A DNA stretch of 64,000 nucleotides, taken from contig NZ_JACHDY010000002.1 in the NCBI RefSeq assembly GCF_014201315.1, positions 558,001 to 622,000 on the forward strand, written 5' to 3'. Under the pieces are notes generated by a model, which did no database searches, was not told the origin of the DNA, and saw nothing but the letters and a program-made list of their open reading frames with translations. Each line of letters opens with the position of its first letter. Within the stretch, counting starts at the first letter, position 1. This document shows positions 34,817 through 44,705 of the stretch, one piece after another. The position numbers were made by a program, and so were the translations under genes. The stretch comes from Edaphobacter lichenicola (GTDB lineage Bacteria > Acidobacteriota > Terriglobia > Terriglobales > Acidobacteriaceae).

Positions 34817-37042
34817 TCAATGGATCCGAAGGTTTGCCTTCAAAGGGGTGCTCTCTGAAGATGGTCCAACCAGGATGCCATATTCGCCACTAGTCATCTT
34901 CCACGTGTTCTCCGATTCGTCGAAGATCTGCAGTTGCCGTGGATCGATGGCTACGGTGACATCCTGTGACTCGCCAGGCGCAAGAGTGACGCGCTTCCAA
35001 CCGACCAGGCGTTTGAACGATTCATCAGCTTCTTTGGGAAGTGTGGCGTAGACTTCCGCGATCTCAGTCCCTGTCCTTTTGCCCGTGTTTTTGACTGTGA
35101 AGCGGACTGTTTTCGCGGATGAATCGACGCTTAGGCCGGAATACGCGTAGGACGTGTACGAAAGGCCAAAACCGAACGGAAACAAAGGTTGCTTATGCTG
35201 GGCTTCGTACCACTTGTAGCCGACCTCTGAACCTTCGTCGTAGTGGACGGCATAGCTGGAGACGCGCGTTTCGGAGTTCACAGCAAAATGTCCTTGTCCT
35301 TCGTCATTCGGAGGAAGGGACACGACTAAAGGGCGAGGAAGATCCGCCTCTCCCTTTGGGAAGGTCATCGCCAGCTTGCCAGACGGATTGACGTCCCCGA
35401 GAAGGATGTTTGCTAACGCCTTGTGTCCGGCGCTGCCTGCATACCAAACCTCAACAACCCCGGCCACCTTGTCGAGCCAAGGCATCGTAACAGCAGTCCC
35501 CGTTTCAAGAACAACGATAGTATGCGGATTGGCGGCCGCTATCTGCTCAATCAGCGCATCTTGGTTGTCCGGAAGCGAAAGATTCGGCAGGTCCATACCT
35601 TCGGACTCCCACTGATATGCGAAGACAATCGCCACATCCGCGGTCTTTGCGAAAGATGCCGCTGACTGCAGATCCGTTCCCGGATTAAATTCAATCGTTG
35701 TGTTCGGCAACTTCGCTCGCAGCGCCTGTAAGGGGGAAGTCGGAAACCAGATATGGTCCTGCCAATGCGTTCCGCCTTTACCAGGGGGCATAATGGCATT
35801 GCCGCCCGGCGGGTCAACTTGTGCAGAACCACCACCGGAGATCATTCCTACGTCCGCGTGGCCGCCGATCATTGCAATGCTGTGGACCTTGGACGGAATG
35901 ATTGGGAGCACGGCCTGGTTGTTCTTTAGGAGAACTATGCTCTTTTCTTCGATACGCTGCGCAACCTCAAGCCCTTTTTCTACGTTTACCACACTCTTAT
36001 GCGGAGGATCATCGACGATTCCAGCTAAAAACTCTGCGTACAAGACCCTGCGAGCATGGTCATCGATCTCGGACAGAGGTACTCTCCCTGCGTCTACCGC
36101 CTCCTTTAACTTCAGCCCGAAATAGTCGGCCATAGGCTGCTCTTGATCGAGTCCGGCAGAGGACGCCTTCTCCGTACTGTGCGTGCCACCCCAATCCGAG
36201 ATCACGAAGCCTTTGAATCCCCAATCCTTCTTGAGAACATCCTGCAGCGTGTAGGAATTTTCACAACCGAAGTCTCCATTGATTCGGTTATAAGAGCACA
36301 TCACGGCACCCGGATTGGCGATAGAGATCGCAATGTGAAAGGCCAACAGATCGGACTCCTGCATCACGCGTTTCGAGATGACAGCATTCACAACGAACCG
36401 TCCAGTCTCCTGGTCGTTGACTGAGTAGTGCTTGATATCGCCGATGACGTGTTGACCCTGCTCGCACTTCATCATATTTCCAACGAGAGTGCCGGCCAGA
36501 AGCGGATCTTCGCCTGCGTACTCGAAGGTCCGCCCGTTTCGGGGTTCGCGGGTGAGATTCACGCCGCCTCCGAGAGTCACATCGAAACCTTGAGCCCGAA
36601 GTTCGCCGCCGATCACTTCGCCGAATTGGCAGGCGGACTCTGGATCCCAGCTCGAAGCTGCACCGAGATTGGAAGGCATCGCCGTCGAGTATCTTCCATT
36701 CGCGCCACTGGCTCTCACGCCGTAGCCGGCATCCGAGATGATCAGGGGAGGAATACCCAGGCGCTCGACACCTTGAGTGTAACCAGCGCCGCCATTGGTG
36801 AGAGGGGTTAGAGGCATCCGCCACTGCGACTCGCCTGACATACCGTTGCCATGCACCAGAGCCAACTTTTCATCAAGAGTAAGTTGTTTCAGAACCAGCT
36901 CTGAGCGCTCCCCTGGAGACAGGTGTGAATCCATCCAAGGCCGGTTCGTTTCCTGAGCCGGCGCGATGCCGACTCCGATGACGACCCCCAGGAAGGCTGT
37001 CGTAACAATCAAAAGGGGAAGTTGCGAGTTGCATCTCTGCAT
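34817..37042 (-). CDS. GH3-family beta-glucosidase, secreted
   Basis: 741 aa. ATG at 37042 with GGAGA 6-7 bases upstream opens a signal peptide (LPLLIVTTAFLGVVIGVGIA, cleavage near APAQ); a TTG 45 bases upstream is not needed. The (beta/alpha)8 domain holds AMPSNLGAASSWDPE, NGRTFEYAGEDP, IKHYSVNDQETGR and the nucleophile aspartate in GFVISDWGGTHS. The C-terminal alpha/beta sandwich (VAIVFAYQWESEGMD, FPFGFGLSYTSYAYS) and FnIII-like domain are complete. Hydrolyses terminal beta-linked glucose or xylose from oligosaccharides in the periplasm. It is a different GH3 subtype from the broken copy 1.5 kb away. Confidence 0.93.
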   Translation of the reverse strand: MQRCNSQLPLLIVTTAFLGVVIGVGIAPAQETNRPWMDSHLSPGERSELVLKQLTLDEKLALVHGNGMSGESQWRMPLTPLTNGGAGYTQGVERLGIPPLIISDAGYGVRASGANGRYSTAMPSNLGAASSWDPESACQFGEVIGGELRAQGFDVTLGGGVNLTREPRNGRTFEYAGEDPLLAGTLVGNMMKCEQGQHVIGDIKHYSVNDQETGRFVVNAVISKRVMQESDLLAFHIAISIANPGAVMCSYNRINGDFGCENSYTLQDVLKKDWGFKGFVISDWGGTHSTEKASSAGLDQEQPMADYFGLKLKEAVDAGRVPLSEIDDHARRVLYAEFLAGIVDDPPHKSVVNVEKGLEVAQRIEEKSIVLLKNNQAVLPIIPSKVHSIAMIGGHADVGMISGGGSAQVDPPGGNAIMPPGKGGTHWQDHIWFPTSPLQALRAKLPNTTIEFNPGTDLQSAASFAKTADVAIVFAYQWESEGMDLPNLSLPDNQDALIEQIAAANPHTIVVLETGTAVTMPWLDKVAGVVEVWYAGSAGHKALANILLGDVNPSGKLAMTFPKGEADLPRPLVVSLPPNDEGQGHFAVNSETRVSSYAVHYDEGSEVGYKWYEAQHKQPLFPFGFGLSYTSYAYSGLSVDSSAKTVRFTVKNTGKRTGTEIAEVYATLPKEADESFKRLVGWKRVTLAPGESQDVTVAIDPRQLQIFDESENTWKMTSGEYGILVGPSSESTPLKANLRIH

Positions 37043-37338
37043 CGTGTCTCCAGGTCGCCCCGGCGACGCTGCGCTGGCGAGAATCAAAGCCAGAAGAAAT
37101 CGCGGCAGTGCGAGAAGGGCTACGTTTGCAGAATCTAATACGAATAAGGTGGTGTAAAAGCTCCAACGGGTAGGAGCATGGCGCTTTCCAATAACTGTCT
37201 ATTTTGCTTGAAGTTACTACCGAAGCGGACGACCGTCTTTGGGCATGTATCATACGGCTAAATCAGTGAGACACGCCTCGAGGGATCGGCCGCAGCCGAC
37301 CATGGAGCCATAGCGCTGTCGATGAAGAGGATAGTGAC

Positions 37339-38589
37339 CTACCGCCAGGTCTCGACAGCGAGAACGGTGGGAGGGCCTGCGTGGCCTTCGATGACATTCG
37401 TTTCTATCACCGCTTCCAGGTTGAGTTGGTCCCAGTTCTTAGGCGCCTGCTTCAACATCTCATCGAGGTACGCAGGCTTAAAGACGACCTCGCTGGCAGC
37501 TTCGGTGCCTTCCCCTAGAATCCCCGCAATGATAATGACTGGCTGGCCCGTCACCCTGTCATGAATCCTGGCGATGATGGCATAGTCCTTTGCCAACTTT
37601 GTGTAAGGCACCTGCCATTGGAGGGTCCAAAACCTCTTCTCGGGACTCTTGCGGTCCACGAGCCTTCGCACCTGCGAATCGTACTCGAATCCGAAAGGTA
37701 GATTTTGGGTAATCCGCATGGTCCAAACGTTATCGAAGGCACCAATGAGCACGACGGGACCTTCGCGTAGCTGGGTATAGCCGATTTCTGAATCGGAAAC
37801 AACGCGAAAATCGCCGCCCTTTGGGACAAGGGGAACGATAGATCGCGCCAACGTGATCACGTCCGAGACATCGAGCCGGCCATAGAGTGGCATTCCGTTT
37901 GGCGTTGTTCGCTCTCGATCGACCGCATCTATCGGTTGCCCTAGGCAGTATGTGACCTTGCCTGAAGCCGCTGTCACCGGTTCCCAAAAGCGTTCGAGGT
38001 TCGACGGCTTCCGAGGGATTTGTATACGGCCCATTCCGAATCCTGCGAAAAGGGCCAACAACAATAATGTTGCGATAGATATCCATCGATGCCTGGCCAG
38101 CACTGGAGGAGGTAGGGCTGCCTCGGCAGATTTAGACTCGGTTATGGGAGAGTCCTGAGGCGTCGCCCCGTTTCTCTGCGAGACCAACGATCCGGATTCG
38201 AGGTTCACGGAGACCGTTGGATCCCGGAACAAGGGAACGTATGAGCCTACCGAAAGTTCGACTATCAGCTCTCCGAAATGATCCGTATTGTAGTAGTACT
38301 GGATCAACCTCTTCCGGACTTCGGCCGCTGTCGTACGGACTACTGGATCAAGGTTTACATCGTAGTTTGGCTCACGTCCAAAGGCCTCCACACCTATCGT
38401 CCGTTCCTTTAATTCGCCCGCATTGCCAAGCAGCGTTTGCTCGACCGTGTACGCCAGAAACACGGGATAGCGCTTGCTGTTTGCGAATAGCGGGTGTGCA
38501 AGGAGCCGTTTCAGCTGATCGCGGACAGCACTGGTATCTGGCACGAGACTGTGCCCAGCCTCTTTTTCGGATTGTGGCAACAATGGCAT
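37339..38589 (-). CDS. Single-pass membrane protein with an acidobacterial regulator-like N-terminal domain
   Basis: About 416 aa; the exact start is uncertain (ATG 38589 chosen; the frame is open to a TTG at 38745). The first ~110 residues (VRDQLKRLLAHPLFANSKRY, ELKERTIGVEAFGREPNYDV, DPVVRTTAAEVRKRLIQYYY) match a domain I know from acidobacterial membrane regulators, where it precedes a propeller or TPR; its biochemical role is not established. One membrane helix (WISIATLLLLALFAGFGMG) follows, then a ~230-residue domain I cannot name. It diverges from the TonB receptor at 38911, the same arrangement as the winged-helix regulator and receptor at 27.7 kb, so a role in sensing the receptor's substrate is plausible. 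Confidence 0.75.
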   Translation of the reverse strand: MPLLPQSEKEAGHSLVPDTSAVRDQLKRLLAHPLFANSKRYPVFLAYTVEQTLLGNAGELKERTIGVEAFGREPNYDVNLDPVVRTTAAEVRKRLIQYYYNTDHFGELIVELSVGSYVPLFRDPTVSVNLESGSLVSQRNGATPQDSPITESKSAEAALPPPVLARHRWISIATLLLLALFAGFGMGRIQIPRKPSNLERFWEPVTAASGKVTYCLGQPIDAVDRERTTPNGMPLYGRLDVSDVITLARSIVPLVPKGGDFRVVSDSEIGYTQLREGPVVLIGAFDNVWTMRITQNLPFGFEYDSQVRRLVDRKSPEKRFWTLQWQVPYTKLAKDYAIIARIHDRVTGQPVIIIAGILGEGTEAASEVVFKPAYLDEMLKQAPKNWDQLNLEAVIETNVIEGHAGPPTVLAVETWR

Positions 38590-38910
38590 CGTGAGTTCTG
38601 CTGATTCTCTTCCTGCTTTTCGGGTTTGGCGACGGCGCTGCGTCCACCTCGACGCGTTGCTGCGCAAAAGCAGGGACGCAGAACCCACCGGCGACGGCAT
38701 AGAGCCGGGGACCAACATCAACCCCTCATTATTCCATATTGACAACTAGGATTTGGGGTATCATACATTCCTTTTTGATCACGTGGCTACCTAGGGTAAG
38801 TCCTTCAAAAGGAGTTATCTATCCAGCAACGAATTGGTTGCTACCCGTTAGCTCTTATGACGTTGTGCCGTAGTGAATAGAGTCATCCTTTCTGATTCCG
38901 CGGAACGAAA

Positions 38911-41900
38911 GTGGTCACGAGATTCCCCATGTCAGCCAACAGCTCATACAGAATCGGCATCATTTTCTCGCTTTGTGTCGTTTTGAGAATGCTTTTTCCT
39001 TGTAATAACGCTCTCTCGTTTGTTGTTTGGGCGCAGGCGCCAACCTCAAATTGGAACGGCGTGCTGCGCACGGACGGGTTCCTGCCCGCAAACGAGGGAA
39101 CGGTGCTGCTCGACTCGGGTACGAATCACTATTCCGCAGCTGTAAATACAGAAGGGGCTTTTTCGTTCCAAAACCTAAATGCCGGCCTCTACTCAGTGAC
39201 TGTTCGTGCCGCTGGGAACTTCTACCGCAGCGCGACCCAAGTCTCTATCCCATCAGCGGCTGTAGATGTAACGCTCAAGCTGGGCCGCGACGGCTCAGTG
39301 GAAATGGTCAACACGGAGATTGGAAGAGTAGTTGACACCGATCAACTCACGAATAAGGGAGTGAGTGAAATCCCGCTCAATAAAAGGGACTTTAGCCAAA
39401 TTCTGCTACTAGCTGCTGGAACGTCTAGTGATACCAACGGAGCCTCAAATTTTACCCAGCAGTTCGCGATCAACGGCCAGCGAGGTGTGGAGGCAACTTT
39501 CTCGCTGGATGGGGCGGACATCAGTGACCCCGAAGTGGGTGGCGGGACGTTCACTAATTTCAACGTAGACGCGATCCTTGACCTGAAATCGTCGTCGGGC
39601 GTCATGCCGGCTGAAATAGGTCGTGGCGCATCTGGCTATACAGACATCCTGACTCGATCCGGAACAAGCGACCTGCACGGATCGTTTTTCGAGTTTCTGC
39701 GAAACTCCGCGCTCGACGCTCGCAACTATTTCGATCATCCTTCCCCGGTAAGCCCGGGACGCATTCCACCTTTCAGAAGAAATGAGTTTGGATTTACAAA
39801 TGGAGGTCCTGTTCCAATTTCCCGTTGGCTCGGCAACGGTAAGCAGTTCTTCTATTTCATCGAGTACCAAGGCTTCCGCCAAGTCCTAGGAACGACCCAG
39901 GTTCTTTCTGTTCCAACCGCAGAACAGCGATCAGGCATGGATACAACGGCATTCCCAGGGGACACGCTCTTTGTTCCGGTGAACTCCTCGATCAGCCAGA
40001 TACTGGCGCGATATCCGCTGCCTAATTATCCAGCTGGAACATTTGGCGCGAACACATACGCAACTTCATCCAAAGTGAATACGGACGCGGATCAGTTTTC
40101 CGGCAGGCTTGATTTTCAGAGCGGCGCCAAGGACCACTGGATGGCGCGATTCTCTCTCGACAATCTCAGCGGCCCAACGACGAATCCAGATCAAACGGTT
40201 ATAGATCCGAGCTTCGGGGTGGAATATGTCGATCACCAGCGTAATGGCGTGTTGACATGGATACACACTGCATCGCCGAGTCTCATGTTCGAATCATCAC
40301 TCAGTGCTATTCGAACGACACCCTCTTTCCCAACCTCCAATACAACTGACCCAGCCGTCAAATTCAACGACGCTCTCTTCGAGCCGTTCAATGCCCCAGG
40401 CGGTTCCGTTTCCAGAGACTACGGAAACTTATTCCAGGCTCGAGAGAATGTAACGTTCTCGCGCCACTCCCATACGGTCAAGCTTGGTGCGGAGATTCGA
40501 CTGAACCGTGACTCCGGCTATTTCGGAACCAGCCCAAACGGGGAATATGACTTTGGCGGAGGAACAGCGTACTCCGCAGGTAAAATCACATCGGCAAGCG
40601 GTTCTCACACTATCAATATTGGAGACCCTCTGCCTGATACCCTGTCAGCGTTCCTTACCGGAAGCGTGTTCGCGTATACACGAGCTGTTGCACCTACTTA
40701 TTTCTCGAACGGCCAAAATATTGGTGCCACTGCGATAAACCGGACGGCAATCGCAGCTTACGCGCAAGATACCTGGAAAACCACAAGCCGCCTCACGATC
40801 GGCTATGGACTGCGCTTCGAGCTCTACACGCCGATATCGGATCGGGCTCACCGTACTTCCGGATTCTACCCATCTCCTGGCGGAGGCCAGGTTTTCTTGA
40901 TTAATCCTGAACCCAGGTACCGGACGCGAATGAACAATTGGGCGCCACGTCTGCAAGCTGACTATCGCTTGCGCCCGACCCTGGTACTCCATGCCGGCGC
41001 GGCTTTGACCACGATTCCCCCCAATATCTGGCAAGACAACATGATAACGGGGAATCTGCCGTTCGTGTTCTACCCTCGTGTGACGGCCGGACCGACAGCC
41101 TTTATCCCCTATGGATTTCAGTTCACTCCTGCGCAGTTACCCCGCGTCTATACGCCGGACGGTACCGACATCTTTGCCAATCGACGGCCCAACGATGTCC
41201 CCGCCAACACAGAAGTTGATATCGATCGTCTCGAGCAAGGAATTGCAGATGCTTCCGAAGGAGAGACAACTCCGCTCAACGTAGGAGCGATCAGCAGGAA
41301 CTTTGGGAACGCGGGTCTCGGCACGTGGTCCCTTGGCCTGGAACAGTCCCTAGGACAAGTGACGCTCTCTGCCGCTTATGTCGGCACAACCGCTTATAAG
41401 CTTCCGCGCGTCGCATTTCCCAACGCCTATCCTGGCGCTACAGCAGCGTTTGCTCCATATACGAAATTCAATGCTGCCGGCCAGGCTGTAGGCGGGTTCG
41501 GAACCGAAGGCGAGATGACGGCGACTTCGCACTCCTCGTACAACGCTCTACAGGTCTCCGGACAGGGTCAAACTCCGCATGGTGGACCTGCCTTCCAAGC
41601 GAACTACACCTGGTCGAAGTCGATCGACGATGCCAGTAGCGTTGGCGGGACCTCAGCCACCAGTACCGTGGGAGCAACATCGCAGGCAGCGCCTCAGAAT
41701 CCTTTCGATACTCACCCGGAACGCGGTCCGTCAGTATTCGATACGACGAATTCATTCTCACTGAGTCTCACGCAGTCTCTTCCGGTTTATGCGATCCACC
41801 CGTTGAATCACGTGAGCGGTAAACTTACTCGCGGCTGGCAGTTGATCAGTATTTCATCGCTGTCTGGCGGTACACCTTTTACCGTTTATACGGGAGTTCA

Positions 41901-42336
41901 GCAAACGGGTGCAGGCTCGGCCAATGCGGACAGGCCCGATCAGATCGCAAAGCCATCGTTATCCACTGCGAGGCCCAAGAGAGAGGACTACTTCGGGCGT
42001 GGAAGCGATAACACTTCTTTTTTTTCAATACCAATTAACATCCCGGGAGGAACGGGTCCAAATAGTGGGCGCTTCGGCACTCTCGGACGGAATACCTTTC
42101 GTGGGCCGGCCTATTACGATTATGACTTTTCTTTGGTCAAAGACACGCCGATCGGAAGAAGACGATCTGGAGCTGAACTCACCAACTTGCAGTTCAGGGC
42201 TGAGTTTTTCAACATATTCAACATCGTGAACATGGGGCTTCCGTCGAACACACTCCTTGGGTCGGGCTTTGGCCAGATCAATCGAACGAATGGCAACTCC
42301 CGTCAGATTCAGTTTTCTTTGAAGCTCGAATACTAG
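38911..42336 (+). CDS. TonB-dependent receptor, Oar-like
   Basis: 1141 aa outer-membrane receptor. A signal peptide (about residues 12-42, ending VVWAQ) is followed by a shortened carboxypeptidase-regulatory-like region (GAFSFQNLNAGLYSVTVRAA), then the plug (NKRDFSQILLLAAGTSSDT, FAINGQRGVEATFSLDGADI, ASGYTDILTRSGTSDLHGSF) and a large barrel with repeated TonB-receptor patterns such as AYAQDTWKTTSRLTIGYGLR, ending SRQIQFSLKLEY. GTG at 38911 has GGAAC upstream; ATG at 38929 is an equally reasonable start. Ligand unknown; the neighbouring GH3 gene suggests an oligosaccharide. Confidence 0.92.
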   Translation: MVTRFPMSANSSYRIGIIFSLCVVLRMLFPCNNALSFVVWAQAPTSNWNGVLRTDGFLPANEGTVLLDSGTNHYSAAVNTEGAFSFQNLNAGLYSVTVRAAGNFYRSATQVSIPSAAVDVTLKLGRDGSVEMVNTEIGRVVDTDQLTNKGVSEIPLNKRDFSQILLLAAGTSSDTNGASNFTQQFAINGQRGVEATFSLDGADISDPEVGGGTFTNFNVDAILDLKSSSGVMPAEIGRGASGYTDILTRSGTSDLHGSFFEFLRNSALDARNYFDHPSPVSPGRIPPFRRNEFGFTNGGPVPISRWLGNGKQFFYFIEYQGFRQVLGTTQVLSVPTAEQRSGMDTTAFPGDTLFVPVNSSISQILARYPLPNYPAGTFGANTYATSSKVNTDADQFSGRLDFQSGAKDHWMARFSLDNLSGPTTNPDQTVIDPSFGVEYVDHQRNGVLTWIHTASPSLMFESSLSAIRTTPSFPTSNTTDPAVKFNDALFEPFNAPGGSVSRDYGNLFQARENVTFSRHSHTVKLGAEIRLNRDSGYFGTSPNGEYDFGGGTAYSAGKITSASGSHTINIGDPLPDTLSAFLTGSVFAYTRAVAPTYFSNGQNIGATAINRTAIAAYAQDTWKTTSRLTIGYGLRFELYTPISDRAHRTSGFYPSPGGGQVFLINPEPRYRTRMNNWAPRLQADYRLRPTLVLHAGAALTTIPPNIWQDNMITGNLPFVFYPRVTAGPTAFIPYGFQFTPAQLPRVYTPDGTDIFANRRPNDVPANTEVDIDRLEQGIADASEGETTPLNVGAISRNFGNAGLGTWSLGLEQSLGQVTLSAAYVGTTAYKLPRVAFPNAYPGATAAFAPYTKFNAAGQAVGGFGTEGEMTATSHSSYNALQVSGQGQTPHGGPAFQANYTWSKSIDDASSVGGTSATSTVGATSQAAPQNPFDTHPERGPSVFDTTNSFSLSLTQSLPVYAIHPLNHVSGKLTRGWQLISISSLSGGTPFTVYTGVQQTGAGSANADRPDQIAKPSLSTARPKREDYFGRGSDNTSFFSIPINIPGGTGPNSGRFGTLGRNTFRGPAYYDYDFSLVKDTPIGRRRSGAELTNLQFRAEFFNIFNIVNMGLPSNTLLGSGFGQINRTNGNSRQIQFSLKLEY

Positions 42337-42951
42337 AGGCTTCATCGAGACGGTCGTCGCCAGACAGTACCGGATGAATTGGCACTTCTGCTGTTGATTT
42401 GCAGGCGGATTCGAAGGCTTTCACGCTTCAGGATTGCTGCAATAAACTCAGGACCTAAATAAGGGATCAAGCCAATCACCTCGTTCGATTCGACATCATG
42501 GACAAGCCGGAGACGAGCCTCTTCAACATCCTGTGGTGAGAAACACTTCGCATCCCCCCTATATTCCTTTTGCGCGTAACACACAGCGTGCTAGGTCAAG
42601 TGGAATCGGAAAGGCGGTGATTCCTTGGGGTTTTCTGGTATCGCGCAGGCAAAGCAACAGAGCATGCGCCGGTCGATTTTGTTGAAGGTAATCCGGCCGC
42701 AGTTGGATGAGGTGCAACAGTTGCTGATTGCGGAACTGATGGATACAGCAGTGGTTCGTAGGAGCAAGACGTCTCACGCGGATGTTGCTAAGGCGGTTGG
42801 GAAGTATGTATCCACGCATGCGCATGGTGGTGACCTGATTACTGCGTCGACGCTTGATCGTTCCTTGGCTGGCGCGTGCACATTGTGAATCACTTAGGCG
42901 AAAGGGAGGACTCGTAAAAAGCGATTCTTTGACTCACAAAATTCTGCTCGA
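42337..42951. other. Gap of about 600 bases without a recognisable gene
   Basis: Two short open frames occur and neither can be assigned. One on the minus strand (42342-42584) would contain SNEVIGLIPYLGPEFIAAIL; one on the plus strand (42625-42888) would contain LKVIRPQLDEVQQLLIAELM and AKAVGKYVSTH, faintly like the N-terminus of polyprenyl diphosphate synthases but diverging at once. Both could be gene scraps; no promoter, repeat or RNA gene seen. Confidence 0.35.
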
Positions 42952-43180
42952 TCAACGATCTTTGGGTATGAAACATTCTGCATTTTCCGAGGAAACGCAC
43001 GCATAGACAAGCGGGATGCTCCGTCCGCTACTGCTGAATTGCAGTAGTGAATCAATGCGCTCCGTCATCGCGAGCACTGCTTCTTGAATTTCGAGCAGCA
43101 GATCAGCCCGCACCCTCGCACATATATCTTGACGCTCGAAAAACTCGCCCGTGAGCATTCTCGCGAGGCGGAGCGGCTTG
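42952..43180 (-). pseudogene. Possible scrap of a sensor histidine kinase (HisKA helix region)
   Basis: The frame reads FFERQDICARVRADLLLEIQ then EAVLAMTERIDSLLQFSSSG and RSIPLVYACVSSE. The 'MTxxIDSLLxFSxxG' pattern resembles the second dimerisation helix of HisKA domains. Neither a phospho-acceptor histidine segment nor an ATPase domain is near, and no ribosome site precedes it. Call is tentative; it could be a chance resemblance. Confidence 0.3.
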
Positions 43181-43213
43181 AATCTGCTCCCGATGCCATG
43201 TTTGGGAATTGGG

Positions 43214-44453
43214 TTAGACCGCGCAGACTTTGCAGAGTACCTCTTCCACACCCGCTAGCAAGCCGGGGATTGGCGCGGAGCTGGTGTGCGTGAGGTGCAG
43301 CGAGCCGTTGAGGCTGACTGCTCCAAGGGTCTGCTCTCCTTCGATGCCACGGAGTGCACATGGTGCCCAGAGGGTCTCGAGTTTCAGGGGACCGAAGGTG
43401 CTGTCGAATGGGAGACGGCCGAGGTTGGTGAGCATGACCTGTGCGTTGAACGCGTTTCGCTTGAGTTGAAACGCCTGTTCGACGGTGAGGTTCGAGGAGA
43501 CAGCTGTAGATTGGAGTTCGATCATCCTGGATATATTTTCTGTGCTCTTGACGGCAGAGAGGCCATGTTCGCAAACCGTGCGAGCTCCCAGAATGTCATC
43601 GAATCGCCTTGCGAGATGGAGATCTCACCGCCGCCGAAGGAGACCATGCATTGATCTTTAAGACCGAGAATGTCGCGGATCTCAGCGGCAGACATGATGC
43701 GGAGGGGGTTATTGCGCCAGCTTTCATCGATGGCTCTGCCTGCGATGATGAGCGCAGCGGAGATAACGGCGTGGATGGTGACGCCTTCCTCGCGAGCGCG
43801 GCGCTGGAGTGCAGTGGTCTGTTCTGGCGTAAGAACAACTCCTTCCACATGCGGCAGGGGGACGCTGAGCAGCGAAGGATGGCAGGCCGGGCTCGGTGGA
43901 GGTGCGCTGTTGCGCTCCGAAGAGAGTTTCGCGAGAGGGCGCTAGTGGCAGAACCTCGAGGGCCTGTCCGCTGAGAGCGAGGAGGATGTCTCGCAGGAGA
44001 AAGATGCGGGAGGAGCCGTCGCAGACCGCGTGATGAGAGGAGAGGATGAAGATCAGTGCGTCTCCTGATGGAGCAGTACAGCACGGAAGAGAGGAGCCTG
44101 ATCGGGCGTGAAAGGTTCGGTTACTTCTTCGGCAATCTCCCGCTGCCACCGGGCATTGGGCGATGTAACTACGCGGAGGGGGATGCGCTGGCCGGTGACG
44201 CGGCGAAATGAGGGACGCGGTTGAAGGTGGTGTCGATGCAGACAGAGAGCAGCGGGTGGCGCAGCTGTACGGCGTCGAGCGCGTCGTGCCACTGCTGGAC
44301 GGTTGTGTGACCGGAGATTTGGGCCGCAAGTGCACCGTTGGTAGGAAAGTGCTGGTCGAAGAGGCAGAAGAGCTCTTCAAAAGCGCCGAGGGGACGGAGT
44401 AGATCGCGGGGCAGGAGTTCGAGAGGCCGAAGTTCAAGGGAGGTCGAAGACAT
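43214..44453 (-). pseudogene. Condensation-domain acyltransferase (PapA/NRPS C-domain-like), multiply frameshifted
   Basis: Five successive frames on the minus strand assemble into one protein of about 410 residues. From the start at 44453: LRPLGAFEELFCLFDQHFPT and WHDALDAVQLRHPLLSVCID; then IPLRVVTSPNARWQREIAEE; then ALIFILSSHHAVCDGSSRIF, carrying the HHxxxDG catalytic motif; then VVLTPEQTTALQRRAREEGV and TIHAVISAALIIAG; finally RNAFNAQVMLTNLGRLPFDS. The HH motif and 'TNLGR' late motif identify the condensation superfamily, as in polyketide-associated acyltransferases. At least four indels make it non-functional. The 250 bases up to 44706 hold nothing I recognise. Confidence 0.8.
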
Positions 44454-44705
44454 GATGCTTTCCTTTTCTAGGTTTGAGGCGAGAGATGCAGACTCGCCGC
44501 TTCACGGGGAGGTGTGCGGCGACGAGGCACGTCTGGCGTGGAATGGTGATGGTCAAGGACTGTTTCGTTCCTGGTCGGTTGTACGGTGATGTCAATTGGT
44601 GTCGACACTTCTGCACGAAGGTTCAAGAGCAAACGCTGTTCAGAGCCGCGCCCAGGCACAAACCTGCGCCGGTCCATAGATCTGGCTGCGCGCTTCGACG
44701 GACGA

